Below, one piece after another: positions 29,201 through 34,980 of a DNA stretch of 64,000 nt; the first letter of the stretch is position 1; each line of letters opens with the position of its first letter. Below the pieces are notes generated by a model. It ran no database searches and had not been told where the DNA came from. It saw only the letters and a program-made list of their open reading frames with translations. The DNA comes from Verrucomicrobiota bacterium. Lineage in GTDB: Bacteria > Verrucomicrobiota > Verrucomicrobiia > Opitutales > UBA953. A program made the translations under genes and the position numbers. The stretch covers positions 19,444 to 83,443 of the forward strand of contig JAURJZ010000060.1 in NCBI GenBank assembly GCA_030831965.1. Reading direction: 5' to 3'.

Positions 29201-30507
29201 CGACCGGCGACATCGTGCTCACCGGGGGCCTCCTCGACCTCGGCAACTTCGCCTTCGCCGGCAACATCACCCTGGCTGGCGGCATGGTCGTCAACACCGG
29301 CGGCTGGACCGGCACCGGCACCGCCAATCCCGCCTTCACCGTTGACCCCGCCTTCCTCGCCGGGCTTTCCGCGGACACAACCTTCTCGGTCCTGCCCGGC
29401 ATGACCGCCGACATCTCCGGGGTCCTCGCCTCCGTCGATCTCCGCGGCGGCGCCCTGCAGGGAGTCGGCGCCTACGCCGGCGCCCTCAGCGTGTCCGCCG
29501 GCACCCTCGACCTCACCCAGGCGACCCCCCTCGGCAGCCTCGCCCTGGGCGGCACCGGCTCGATCGACTTCGGCGGGCGGGCGTCCGACATCGACATCGA
29601 CTATTCCGGCGGCTCCCTCGTCAACGCCGCCAACTACAGCGGCGACATCACCGTGACCGGCGCCTCCACCACCCTCGTCGCCGGCACGCTCGGCGGCGGC
29701 ACCGTCGTGGCGGGCAACGGCCGCCTCCTCGTCTTCGGGGCCAACTTCGCCAACAACGTCCGCCTCGTCGGCGGCTCCGTCCTCAATCTGCAGAACTTCC
29801 AGGGCACGCTCTTCGTCGGGGCCGGCAGCTCCGTCAACCTCGGCCGCATCGCCGACAACACCGACACCGTCACCCTCGCCTCGCTTGTCCTGGAGAACGG
29901 CGGCATCCTCTCCGGCGAGGGCACCTTGGCCTCGCTCACGCTCGACGCGGGCGGCGTGCTCGCGGTCGGCAACTCGCCCGGCGTCATCACCACGACCGGC
30001 AACGTCACCCTCAACGGCGGGTCGCAGCTCTTCGAGATCCGCAACGCGGTCGACACCCTGAGCAACCAAGCCTCCGCTCCCGGCGTGGACTACGACGTCG
30101 TCCTGGTCCAGGGCACGCTCGACCTCTCCGGCCTGAGCGCGCAGAACCGCTTCCTGCTCGAGCTTATCAGCCTCGCCCAGGACGACACCCTCGGGCCTGT
30201 CGTCGATTTCGACCCCGCCGGCACCTACCAGTTCACCCTCTACGACTTCGCCGGGCTCAGCCTCGGGTCCAACACCGCGGGGTCGGTCAACTCCCTGTTC
30301 ACCATCGATGCCGACGGGTTCGTCGACATGAACGGCGACCAGGTCGACGGGTCCCTGTTCTCCGTCTCGCTCAACCTGCAGGACAACACCCTCGTGCTCA
30401 ACTACGGCGTCGTGCCCGAGCCCTCCACCTACGGGCTCATGCTCGGCGGCCTCGCGCTCGCCCTCTCCGCGTGGCGTCGCCGCCGCAAGGCCGCTCCCCA
30501 GGCCTGA
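17227..30507 (+). CDS. Giant autotransporter-type beta-strand-repeat protein with PEP-CTERM signal
   Basis: 4,426 residues in one uninterrupted frame. A signal peptide (residues about 1-27) is followed by LYWDGANTTVN, the classic opening of autotransporter-associated beta-strand proteins. The body consists of many degenerate repeats of the type LTKSGAGTLxLSGANTFTGG / GTLxLG, e.g. near residues 156, 932, 1461, 2509 and 3967, which fold as a parallel beta helix. A PA14-like module sits near residues 1280-1400. There is no autotransporter barrel; instead the C-terminus is a PEP-CTERM signal (PEPSTYG, hydrophobic helix, RRRRK). It is therefore probably exported by Sec, sorted by an exosortase and displayed at the surface or in extracellular matrix as an adhesin or structural fibre. 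ATG 17227 is chosen; a TTG three codons upstream is possible. No strong ribosome-binding site is visible. Confidence 0.87.
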   Translation: MTPKANRSLFRALLAAAALTPAAPAATLYWDGANTTVNADGGNGTWDASGLVWNDAENGGASVAWTEGDAAVFGGAAGTVTVDGAFSLASLSITGGYSLSGGTLGLGGRTLTTSATGSGTDITIASAISGSGGLTLAAHGDTSVTGGGVGGSLLLSGANTFTGGVTITSGVVNLNSSFGDASNSVTLNGGGLVDEGVNATFARNLVIGSSGGVIRNWGSIANTFTGTVSGTGLVRRTDGGTSLFQGDWSGSVSLEAQRGYSLVGGIWNSSGTISTSGGSVGFSRSASLGTASTYLALASGAAQGNSRGLLLDSSRVVSGRALSLGSAAVAPIIGSSALSLTGNIAGVHPGYAGTFSTAANVTVVEQGFHAPNAAFETNNTVDIWGGPLVVGSLSGSGTITTNGVGRGDTGRLGGFGTLVFAGSASQSRSGAMVGRLNDAALVVGSNNASTTWSGSLTNGSWSGGAASLLKRGSGTLTVTGNGGASGGYTVEQGTLRFSGANFGFPGSARYGNTFAVLQGGAVEAAANYPFSQGQTAYLLGGTLRYISGDIYAPQIVMDGGRIEGNGFRFGYNQDHFINVLAGRGASTIAGNLNLYNNGTSLTFRVDDGAAARDLLVSGQLNDAGGYGGQRLIKAGLGTLALTATNARSGGTTLQGGVIEVAATNAIGTGTTAGVTLEGGTLRVDYALGGTLATQPFSFGGGTLLLTGNTGAVTQGIGATSLANGSSTVSAVPGAGGATTVSFGSITRAGSATRALLNLSGTATWTTTQANDAAGKLAGVLLGGALAANDGAGNIVKFAGTQLASNFIESSTADLVIGANVTGDLALTNPGTTTVGTLSLDGTASGRTVNVGAGNILRVTGGLLQVSSGLAFNVAGGTLTGGAADNTAADLLVNATGGLAAGAGMTLSSVVADNGTGAVTLVKGGAGSLTLSGANTFTGGLLIQQGRVAVGSDSSAGAGAITVNDGGQLYATGNLSRAITLNGGIGTAEGAGTLGALRLEGGVTLSGGLTVARDSQVTTYGGATANLTGAVTLNAALVKTGSGTLNLTGAGSNSGTGTLVVKEGVAQVGQGGAYNSVSYDAYVASGARLVALGINSWQGNLVTVAAGGVFEVSGSGTNGAHNKFRNINLLGGSWIGTGGGKYAGEDGNFVDSSFGVFVGGSSRSLFETPNKISLADTRFFVQDVTGNSAPDFLVKGSFVGTGYLGGLGATRFERRVGGSANSNHTATMVVQAGHTLEFGGDGAMGTGAITLDGGRLRATSLDGLAEYQVTGQSSMNTTATGTFRQVTVDTARANSTSDFGDNTVWSYRGRLTVDATRTIAFREGIDDVAWVRVWGTAADGTAVDQVVLNDTRWDVTTAGTITLGPGTYNLDVRAQNGGGGAGGFLQWDLNGGTNWSAIGVPTVSGVRLVSELGISQTLANNVALSRRSEVEVLESADTLTLSGVVSGAGMLEKTGAGTLALTGSNSFTGGLTVSGGTVRFSAAANLGAGAVNLLEGSTLAYGGASALTLSTPVSVELGNATIAVTSESGTLTLGQGVDNYLAGAATRDVTKAGPGALVVAGASTGNNRFVVSAGSLSVTSTDASRASASVGAAGTLSVSSAVFGAITNAGAATADSTTLGALTNTAGTLTAANATTVGALAVSGGTLSLAAATASGNVAVTGGTLAAAALANAGTLGLSAGSATLGAISAGATTFSGGTLTLASGSTLASVSKTGGSLLIAGNGAAGTLNVTGDAALGGVLRFDLSSSLSSGNDRILAGGDVSLLGLTEVNLGLLSGSLTTGQYVLVSGASVTGLGLMSITGVASGDSRQTLTLSSTATANPLSLIVDGSVANLSFANGGTATGVWSNSLDDTVWSNGGTDDRFFSGDIVSFGDLAGVAAQTVTLSGELVPGAVTFANTSATTYTLAGSGAIAGVTGLTVSGGGRVVLANSGTNTYSGDTTVASGTLELGSASVLSANSATVVNGGTLDIAAVANVAAGAVTLSSGSIVGTTGSLVASAITVSGGLLDANLAGSGSLTFNGAGQTFAYAKSAAHTGGTTLAAGTLNLSGQVSGALAQSAGTTLNLSGTVGGALTLAVGATADIAATGAANGGVILSGNLVSGSTVTSAGAIAGGATVQRNATLTSSGSLAGGATIAAGGTLVTSGSLSGNVANAGTLRFAGAGEVAYSGVISGGSLVEKTGAGTVTLSGTAHGIATLALQQGRLVVNTGSGGTWNNTLNYANVTQANGTTLAFGSNSSLNGNLGFAGDSAIEVASGVTVWKDTAGVLGVNSAGATFRKTGAGRLVIATNNMGFGAGAQVIVDGGTLQFNKGNWYSGNIVGQASLTVNAGGTVDITSYHVFDAYTGFVPVVNGGTITGNGQDVYVGGFVMTGGTVTGTRFVNLTGITTNASASTATYSADLATAAATISVADGTAAVDFLLAPYWNGTANATAITKTGAGLMQVTLAATGTLALNEGSVQVGAGGTAGTVGNVTSAAGTSLSFNRSDEYAHAATIGGSGAVAHVGAGKLTLSGANTFTGGLTLAGGTLALGTSASGGSGGLTVATAAANLEIGAGAEVTRTTLGGTGSLTKSGAGSLTFSGASTLAGDLAVTEGALALTGAASLGHSGTVAVAAAGTLVVGASVADTGTAAITNAGTLTLAGTTARSLSNSGTATITGSVGALTVTAGTVTSTGSAGNVTHTGGVLNLSGTFGSVASTSGELRLSGTGGALTVGGDSVINVGGVGATSSATFTSLTLQDGAWLEFEISDPSALAFQDRIVLNGGDLDFSGLTTGIILDVHGLNRATGTRDGATVFNRYADYTVSLVSGAGQVIGYDAGLVDFTIGGFGTGLDATGTWTLQQVAGGLDLVYEGIPLPEALVTVEASLTQGLSDSQEGLDFLADGDEQILAKAGAGRLTVTEALTHVGGVKVNAGTLLLSGATADLGPGDVTLASAAVLELDREGAVASNIAGAGVIRKVGSSSTTLTGILANTGGIFVDAGTLGANFAPYAATVTVASGAFADFLGEQAQTFAGNLAGAGTVRITGARVVTLSGSNSGFTGTLDVQDGGLVLAADQAAGSGTVQVAAGATATVSGAVTLGSLVTGAGTLAKAGSGLSTLSVAPTLAGDISVNQGTLRGDFSQASGAITVAAGATLDFATAGSASRGAADITGAGAFAKTGAGTLALTSAPGVTGGIRVEEGVLAAADFGTSSAVAVASGATAEVNLAGTATLASTFTGTGTFRKAGAGTLTLGATGLAGFSGKIRLADGALAVSSSTSYGLVSGADAIQLAGGALAFSNGLTLGGGLGIQVTSLGGRLDASALGASGTVTVNGEVSGTGTLTIAGSGNTSASGGGDAGLGLRLANGANSFTGDIRITSGLVSYTSSAALGNAGNRIVFDGGGILDNNVNLSLARAMHVTANGGLIRLYGGANATYSGALTGVGELRRTDGGDTAFTGDLSGFTGTFTNQSNSTTRFTGAAAAFGAATINASSGNVGFAVGRVGAATVRLDGANVFFVDGGTAGGTFQLVEGRNANFYADTNTVALPNLGGTGANLYLQNSGTLRLLSGSPTLTGAFRANAGTLAVDGAAVAAGTLEVFNGAIRSDSGSITVADGIYMGTGTLTVAGGTVSAARIRTSEGGGTVSTINQTGGTVNITGAVIENERNNSFMLNHWPGASTYNLSGGTLNVLNTNANLGWDGNAYINQSGGVANLRGVNLASGRNNAGGYTLSGGRLNLGVGGVSAASAKTFTAGNATLGAMANWTSASAITLNGATGTVIDTTDSVDGSTGRTITISGALGGTGKLITQGAGTVVLSGANTNSGAIRVDSGTLRVTGTLRGGAALTVASGASLELDATNIFVGGHDAALAATQTLAANGGSILLGGGFDSRLGNISLNGATLTSNRGLGGYDAYLAETTGGAVSVTVGGASASLMNGTGGIHLGSNVRFDVANATGDAAADLLVSLRLDNGGAMGTTGSLTKSGAGTLVLDNALNSFTGGVTVEAGVLRIASAGSLSTGDIVLTGGLLDLGNFAFAGNITLAGGMVVNTGGWTGTGTANPAFTVDPAFLAGLSADTTFSVLPGMTADISGVLASVDLRGGALQGVGAYAGALSVSAGTLDLTQATPLGSLALGGTGSIDFGGRASDIDIDYSGGSLVNAANYSGDITVTGASTTLVAGTLGGGTVVAGNGRLLVFGANFANNVRLVGGSVLNLQNFQGTLFVGAGSSVNLGRIADNTDTVTLASLVLENGGILSGEGTLASLTLDAGGVLAVGNSPGVITTTGNVTLNGGSQLFEIRNAVDTLSNQASAPGVDYDVVLVQGTLDLSGLSAQNRFLLELISLAQDDTLGPVVDFDPAGTYQFTLYDFAGLSLGSNTAGSVNSLFTIDADGFVDMNGDQVDGSLFSVSLNLQDNTLVLNYGVVPEPSTYGLMLGGLALALSAWRRRRKAAPQA
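17608..17970 (+). repeat. Internal duplicated segment of the giant gene, copy 1
   Basis: This segment encodes LTLAAHGDTSVTGGG, ANTFTGGVTITSGVVN, GGGLVDEGVNATFARN and RRTDGGTSLFQGD. The same order of motifs recurs at 27160-27540, far beyond the ordinary short beta repeats, pointing to duplication of a ~120-residue block. Confidence 0.6.
21070..21440 (+). other. PA14-like domain coding segment inside the giant gene
   Basis: Residues about 1282-1405 break the repeat pattern. They contain WSYRGRLTVDATRTIAF, DDVAWVRVWG, VVLNDTRW and GTYNLDVRAQNGGGGAGGFL, a layout like PA14 beta-barrel domains, which bind carbohydrate in many adhesins and glycosidases. The assignment is by motif resemblance only. 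Confidence 0.55.
27160..27540 (+). repeat. Internal duplicated segment of the giant gene, copy 2
   Basis: It encodes LTIAGSGNTSASGGG, ANSFTGDIRITSGLVS, GGGILDNNVNLSLAR and RRTDGGDTAFTGD, colinear with the block at 17608-17970 about 9.5 kb upstream. Protein similarity is clear, so the duplication is old but still recognisable. Confidence 0.6.
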
Positions 30508-30523
30508 GCCTCCGCCCTTCGGC

Positions 30524-30552
30524 TTGCCCCGGCGCCCCGCGCCGCCCATCCT
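30524..30552 (+). promoter_or_regulatory. Leaderless-type promoter of the holin-like gene
   Basis: TTGCCC (30524-30529), a 17-base spacer and CATCCT (30547-30552), then 6 bases to GTG 30559. It supports the GTG as the true start, since no Shine-Dalgarno sequence is present. Confidence 0.45.
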
Positions 30553-30558
30553 GAGCGC

Positions 30559-30990
30559 GTGGAGCATCTTCGCCGCCTGCTGGTCGTCCTCCTTGAGTGG
30601 GCCTCGCTCGCCCTCGGGGTCTTCGTCGCCTCCAAGTGGGGTTTGCTCGCCTATGACGACCTGGCGGCCCTCGCCGCGGTCATCCTGACCATGGGGGTGC
30701 TCAACTCCTTCGTCCGCCCGCTCGTGCTCGGGGTCTACCTCATCGTCTCCCTCCCGGTGCTCATCCTCTCGCTCGGATTGGCCTATTACCTGGTCGTTCT
30801 CCTCGCCAACGGCACCGTGCTCTACCTCGCGGACCAAATCCTCGCCAGCTTCAAGGTCACGCGCTGGGCGTTGGCCACCCTTTGCATCTCCCTCGTCTCC
30901 TGGCTGCTGACCTCCGCCCTCGGCATCGAGCAGGTCAAGCCGTGGCGACGGCCCGCCCGGAAGGGCCCCGACGACGCCATCGACGTCTGA
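30559..30990 (+). CDS. Phage-holin-family-like small membrane protein (YvlD-type)
   Basis: 143 residues, GTG start. Four hydrophobic segments (about 8-26, 36-52, 60-90, 98-118) surround the family-like motif GVLNSFVRPLVLGVYLIVSL, typical of the Phage_holin_4_2/YvlD group of chromosomal membrane proteins. Despite the name, these are usually not phage genes and their function is unknown. No phage genes are near. A basic/acidic tail (about 125-143) would lie in the cytoplasm. It is preceded by the giant PEP-CTERM gene and followed by aspartate aminotransferase. Confidence 0.8.
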   Translation: MEHLRRLLVVLLEWASLALGVFVASKWGLLAYDDLAALAAVILTMGVLNSFVRPLVLGVYLIVSLPVLILSLGLAYYLVVLLANGTVLYLADQILASFKVTRWALATLCISLVSWLLTSALGIEQVKPWRRPARKGPDDAIDV

Positions 30991-31006
30991 GCCGCCGGAA
31001 CTTTCC

Positions 31007-31035
31007 TTGCCTTCCCGCCCCGGGACGGTTCCCCT
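31007..31035 (+). promoter_or_regulatory. Near-leaderless promoter of aspC
   Basis: TTGCCT (31007-31012), a 17-base spacer and TCCCCT (31030-31035, the same hexamer as before the MBL gene), then 9 bases to ATG 31045. The predicted leader is only a few bases. Confidence 0.4.
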
Positions 31036-31044
31036 GCTGCCGAG

Positions 31045-32232
31045 ATGAGTCCCGCCCTCTCCACCTGGTCCCGCAACATCGCGCCCTCGCCGACCCTCGC
31101 CGTCGACGCCAAGGCCAAGGCCCTCAAGGCCGCCGGCAAGGACGTCTGCGGCTTCGGCGCCGGCGAGCCCGACTTCGACACCCCCCAGTTCGTCAAGGAC
31201 GCCTGCGCGCAGGCCCTCGCCGAGGGCCAGACCAAGTACGCGCCCACCCCGGGCATCCCCGCCCTCCGCAAGGCCCTCGCCGAGGCCTACGCCGCCCGCG
31301 GCTTCGCCGGCGTGACCGAGGCCAACGTCGTCGTCTCGCCCGGCGGCAAGATGTCCTGCTACCTCGCCATCCTCGCCACCGTCAGCCCGGGCGACGAGGT
31401 CGTCATCCCCGCCCCCTACTGGGTCAGCTACCCCGAGATGGTCAAGCTGGCCGGAGGCGTCCCCCGCTTCATCGCCGCCGAGGACACCGCCGGATTCAAG
31501 GTGACGCCCGACCAGCTCCGCGCCGCCCTCACCCCGCGCACCCGCATGGTCGTCCTCAACAGCCCCTCCAACCCGACCGGGGCCGTCTACACCCGCGCCG
31601 AGCTCGGGGCCCTGGTCGACCTCTGCGTCAAGGCCGGCGTGTGGATCCTCTCCGACGAGATCTACGAGCACCTCGTCTACGACGGGCAGTCCACCTGCAG
31701 CCCCGCCACCTTCTCGCCCGAGGCCGCCCGGCTGACCATCACCGTCTCCGGCTACGCCAAGACTTACTCCATGACGGGCTGGCGCCTCGGCACCCTGGTC
31801 GCCGACAAGCCCCTGGCCGCCGCCGTGGCCGACCTCCAGAGCCAGATCTCCTCCAACGCCACCACCTTCGCCCAGTTCGGCGCCCTCGCCGTCCACCGCC
31901 ATCCCGACAAGGCCGCCGCCGCCCTCGCCGAGATGCAGGTCGCCTTCGACCGCCGCCGACTCCTCCTCTGGAACGGCCTCAACGCCATCCCCGGGCTGAC
32001 CTGCTACCGCTCGCAGGGCGCCTTCTACCTTTTCCCCAACATCCGCGCCTTCGGCCTCGGCTCCGCCGAGTTCTCGGCCCGGCTGCTCGACGAGGAGCTG
32101 GTCGCCGTCGTGCCCGGCTCGGCTTTCGGCTCCGAGGGCTACATCCGCCTCAGCTACGCCACCTCCGACGAGGTCATCCGCAAGGGGCTCGAGCGCCTCG
32201 CGCGCTTCTGCGCCAAGCTGCGGAAGGCCTGA
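31045..32232 (+). CDS. aspC: Pyridoxal-phosphate aspartate aminotransferase, class I (subfamily Ib type)
   Basis: 395 residues, cytoplasmic PLP enzyme that exchanges the amino group between aspartate and 2-oxoglutarate. Key residues are visible: the PLP lysine Lys239 in [16 protein letters not shown], Asn176 in NSPSNPTG, Asp204 and Tyr207 in LSDEIYEHL, and [11 protein letters not shown] at the N-terminus. Length and motifs match the bacterial 1-gamma/Ib enzymes, some of which also accept prephenate. Aromatic pathway genes elsewhere in the window make dual use possible but unproven. It ends 16 bases before the convergent HAD gene. Confidence 0.9.
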   Translation: MSPALSTWSRNIAPSPTLAVDAKAKALKAAGKDVCGFGAGEPDFDTPQFVKDACAQALAEGQTKYAPTPGIPALRKALAEAYAARGFAGVTEANVVVSPGGKMSCYLAILATVSPGDEVVIPAPYWVSYPEMVKLAGGVPRFIAAEDTAGFKVTPDQLRAALTPRTRMVVLNSPSNPTGAVYTRAELGALVDLCVKAGVWILSDEIYEHLVYDGQSTCSPATFSPEAARLTITVSGYAKTYSMTGWRLGTLVADKPLAAAVADLQSQISSNATTFAQFGALAVHRHPDKAAAALAEMQVAFDRRRLLLWNGLNAIPGLTCYRSQGAFYLFPNIRAFGLGSAEFSARLLDEELVAVVPGSAFGSEGYIRLSYATSDEVIRKGLERLARFCAKLRKA

Positions 32233-32248
32233 GTCCCCGCTCCCGCCC

Positions 32249-32863
32249 TCAGGCCGGCTCCACCATCACGCACGGCATCCCGGCGGCCTCCGCCGCCTCG
32301 CGGCCGCGGTGGCTGTCCTCGATCACCACGCACGCGGACGGGGCCGTGCCGATCCGCCGCGCGGCCTCGAGGAAGAGGTCCGGGTGCGGCTTCGACCGGG
32401 GCGCGTCCTCGCAGGTGACCACCGCGTGCAGCCGCGGCATCAGCCCGAGCTTGCGCAGGGTCAGCGTGACATGCGCGCGCGTGCCCCCGGAGGCCACCGC
32501 CGTGCGCGAGCCGCGGGCGTGGACATGCTCGAGGACGGCGATGACCTCGGGGCGGCCCTCCACGTTGGCCTCCAGGTTCCCGTGCAGCCACTCGTCGGTG
32601 TGCGCCCGGATCAGGGCCACGTCCAGCTCGAGGCCGTGACGCTCGCGCAGCCGCAGGCAGGTGTCCTCGGCCGACATCCCGCCCATCGAGCAGAAGAACG
32701 CCCAGTCGAAGTCGAACGGCCGCCCGATCTGACGCTCGATCGCGTGCGTCCATGACCGCTGGTGCAGGCGCATCGTCCGGGCCAGGGTGCCGTCGCAGTC
32801 GAAGATCCATCCCGGCCGGTCCAGCAGGGCGGGGTCGAGGGCGTCCAGCAGCAGGCGGCTCAT
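32249..32863 (-). CDS. HAD-superfamily phosphatase (beta-phosphoglucomutase/GPH-like)
   Basis: 204 residues. Motif I is FDCDGTLART (nucleophile Asp in DCD near residue 22), motif II is VASGGTRAHV, Lys is in RSKPHPDLF, and motif IV is VVIEDSHRGREAA. An alpha-helical cap lies between motifs I and II, as in the beta-phosphoglucomutase/phosphoglycolate phosphatase branch (subfamily IA). The substrate is probably a small phosphorylated metabolite, but this cannot be narrowed down. The start ATG overlaps the SDR stop by 4 bases, so the pair is translationally coupled and is the end of the ffh unit. Confidence 0.85.
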   Translation of the reverse strand: MSRLLLDALDPALLDRPGWIFDCDGTLARTMRLHQRSWTHAIERQIGRPFDFDWAFFCSMGGMSAEDTCLRLRERHGLELDVALIRAHTDEWLHGNLEANVEGRPEVIAVLEHVHARGSRTAVASGGTRAHVTLTLRKLGLMPRLHAVVTCEDAPRSKPHPDLFLEAARRIGTAPSACVVIEDSHRGREAAEAAGMPCVMVEPA

Positions 32864-33573
32864 GCGAAGTTGTCCTCGACCGAAGGCCGCAGCACCAGCT
32901 CGTGCGCGGCCGCCCCCGCCGGCAGGCGCAGCAGCCCGACCACCGCCTCCGCCACCGTCTCGGGACGAAGGTAGTCCGGCCTGGCCTGGGCGCGGAACGG
33001 GGTGTCGACGCCCCCGGGGTAGACCGCCGTGACCTGGATGCCCAGGGGCTTGCCCTCGCGGCGCAGGACGCCCGTCAGCCCGTCGAAGGCCGCCTTCGAC
33101 GCGGTGTAGCCGCCCAGGCCCGCGGTGGAGAAGCGCGCCGCGGAGGAGACGATGTTGACCACCCGCCCGCCGCCCGCCGCCGCCATCGCCCGCCAGACCG
33201 GCTGGGTGAGGGCGAGCTGGGCCGTGCAGTTGAGGTCGAGCATGGCCGCGAAGGCCGCCAGGTCGATGTCCGCCGCCGCCGCCTTGCCGAGGTTCGCGCC
33301 CGCGTTGTTGATCAGGATGTCGACCCGGCCGAGCCTGGACAGCGCGTCGCCGGCGAAGGCGGCCGCCGCGGTGTGGTCCGCGAGGTCGAAGGCCCGCGCG
33401 ACCAGCCGCGCGGAGGGCAGGGCGAGCTCCGCCTCCAGCGAGGCCAGCTTCGCCGGTGAACGGCCGCACAGGGCGAGCCGACACCCCTCCGAGGCCAGGC
33501 GCAGCGCCAGGGCGCGCCCGATGCCGGAGGTGGCGCCGGAGAGGAGGACGGCTTGGTCGCGGAGCGCGGCCAC
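32860..33573 (-). CDS. Short-chain dehydrogenase/reductase (classical SDR)
   Basis: 237 residues, single Rossmann domain. The cofactor loop is GATSGIGRA (residues 13-21), the structural motif is NNAGA (89-93), and the catalytic set is Ser143/Ser144, Tyr156 and Lys160 (YTASK). An Arg at the end of the second strand (CGRSPAK) favours NADPH. The substrate is unknown; PGGVDTPFR is the usual substrate-loop region. It starts 2 bases after ffh and overlaps the HAD gene, so it is transcribed with both, though no metabolic link to signal recognition is evident. Confidence 0.9.
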   Translation of the reverse strand: MAALRDQAVLLSGATSGIGRALALRLASEGCRLALCGRSPAKLASLEAELALPSARLVARAFDLADHTAAAAFAGDALSRLGRVDILINNAGANLGKAAAADIDLAAFAAMLDLNCTAQLALTQPVWRAMAAAGGGRVVNIVSSAARFSTAGLGGYTASKAAFDGLTGVLRREGKPLGIQVTAVYPGGVDTPFRAQARPDYLRPETVAEAVVGLLRLPAGAAAHELVLRPSVEDNFA

Positions 33574-33575
33574 GG

Positions 33576-34937
33576 TCAGCGGAACATCCCCGGGGGACGG
33601 AAGCCGCCCCCGCCGCCCATGCCGCCCATGCGGCGCATGAGCTCCTTGCCCTTGCCGCCGCGCATCATGCGCATGACATCGCGCATCTGCCCGAACTGCT
33701 TGAGCATGGCGTTGACGTCGGCCACCTGGGTGCCGGAGCCCCGGGCGATGCGCGAGCGGCGCGAGGCGTTGAGGAGGTCCGGCTTGCGCCGCTCCCTTCG
33801 GGTCATCGAGGTCAGGATGGCCTCGGTCCGGCGGAGCATGCCCTCCTCGCGGGCGCCCACCTGCATCCCGCCCATCCCTGGCAGCATCTTCATGATGTCG
33901 CCCAGCGGGCCCATCGACCGCATCTGGCGCATCTGGCTCAGGAAATCCTCCAGGTCGAAGTCGCCCTTGCGCATCTTCTCCGCCAGCCGCTCGGCCTCGC
34001 GCTGGTCGACGGTCGCCTGGGCCTTCTCGACCAGGCTCACCACGTCGCCCATGCCGAGGATGCGCCCGGCCATGCGCCCGGGCTGGAAGGTCTCGAAGTC
34101 CCCGGGCTTCTCCCCGGTGCCGAGGTAGCGGATGGGCACGCCCGTCACCTCGCGGATCGACAGCGCGGCGCCGCCGCGCGCGTCGCCGTCGAGCTTGGTC
34201 AGGATGAGGCCCGTCAGCGGCGTCGCGGCGTGGAACCTCGCCGCCACGTCCACGGCCTGCTGGCCCAGGGCGGCGTCGGCCACGAGGAAGACCTCGTCGG
34301 GCCGCACCGCCTCGCGGATGCGCACCACCTCGGCCATCAGGTCGGCGTCGGCCTGCAGCCGCCCCGCCGTGTCCACGATGACCGCGTCGGCGCCCTCGGC
34401 CAGGGCGCGGGCCAGGGCGGCCCCGGCCAGCGCGGCGGCGTCCCGCGAGGCGCGGTCGGAGAGGAAGCCGACCCCCTCCTGCGCGGCCAGCGTCTCCAGC
34501 TGGTCGATGGCGGCGGGGCGGTGGATGTCGGCGCCCACCAGGAAGGGCTTGGCGACACCTTCCTTGGCCCTGAGGTGCCGGGCGAGCTTGGCGGCGGTGG
34601 TCGTCTTGCCGGAACCGTGCAGCCCCACGAGCAGGATGCGCAGGGGGCGCCTCGCGGCCAGCGCCCGGGCCTCGCCGCCGAGCAGCTTGGCCAGCTCGTC
34701 GTGGATGACCTTCACCGCCATCTGGGCCGGCGTCACCGACTCGGTCACCGCCTGGCCGAGGCAGGCCGCCTTCACCCGCTCGGTGAAGTCGCGCGCCACG
34801 CGGAAATGCACATCCGCCGCCATCAGGGCCTGCCGGACCTCGGCCAGCACCGGCTCGAGGCTCGGCTCCGTGATCTTGGAGAGACCGCGAAGGTCCCTCA
34901 GGACCTTGGAGAATCGCTCGGAGAGGGCGGCGAACAT
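33576..34937 (-). CDS. ffh: Signal recognition particle protein Ffh
   Basis: 453 residues. N domain (about 1-90), G domain with G1 GLHGSGKTTTAAKLA (near residue 105), DTAGR, TKLDGDARGGAALS and the closing GTGEKPGDFETF. The M domain (about 300-453) is rich in methionine (MRQMRSMGPLGDIMKMLPG), with the SRP-RNA binding stretch RRSRIARGSGTQVADVN, and ends in a Met/Gly-rich tail. It binds 4.5S RNA and signal sequences of nascent membrane proteins. No rpsP-rimM-trmD follows, unlike in many bacteria; SDR and HAD genes follow instead. No good ribosome-binding site precedes the ATG. Confidence 0.95.
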   Translation of the reverse strand: MFAALSERFSKVLRDLRGLSKITEPSLEPVLAEVRQALMAADVHFRVARDFTERVKAACLGQAVTESVTPAQMAVKVIHDELAKLLGGEARALAARRPLRILLVGLHGSGKTTTAAKLARHLRAKEGVAKPFLVGADIHRPAAIDQLETLAAQEGVGFLSDRASRDAAALAGAALARALAEGADAVIVDTAGRLQADADLMAEVVRIREAVRPDEVFLVADAALGQQAVDVAARFHAATPLTGLILTKLDGDARGGAALSIREVTGVPIRYLGTGEKPGDFETFQPGRMAGRILGMGDVVSLVEKAQATVDQREAERLAEKMRKGDFDLEDFLSQMRQMRSMGPLGDIMKMLPGMGGMQVGAREEGMLRRTEAILTSMTRRERRKPDLLNASRRSRIARGSGTQVADVNAMLKQFGQMRDVMRMMRGGKGKELMRRMGGMGGGGGFRPPGMFR

Positions 34938-34980
34938 GGAGGGTTGGCTTTATGGGGCGGCGCGGGGCGTTCCGCCAGCC

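Noticed and set aside
17600..30000. Regularly recurring short words such as GGCACCCTC, considered as CRISPR-like or satellite DNA
   Set aside because: They are codon-level echoes of the GTL and GAGT repeats of the beta helix, with irregular spacing and no unique spacers.
30559..30990. Holin-like gene as a sign of a prophage
   Set aside because: No other phage gene is present and this family is common on bacterial chromosomes; the promoter resembles that of neighbouring host genes.
17161..31902. Very long open frames on the minus strand opposite the giant gene (over 1,000 codons each)
   Set aside because: They mirror the GC-rich repeat codons of the real gene; products are low-complexity Gly/Ala/Glu/Arg strings without domains, and the plus-strand frame has a signal peptide, repeats and PEP-CTERM tail.
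32233..32248. Terminator between aspC and the convergent HAD gene
   Set aside because: Only 16 C-rich bases separate the stops and no stem-loop with a T-run is visible.
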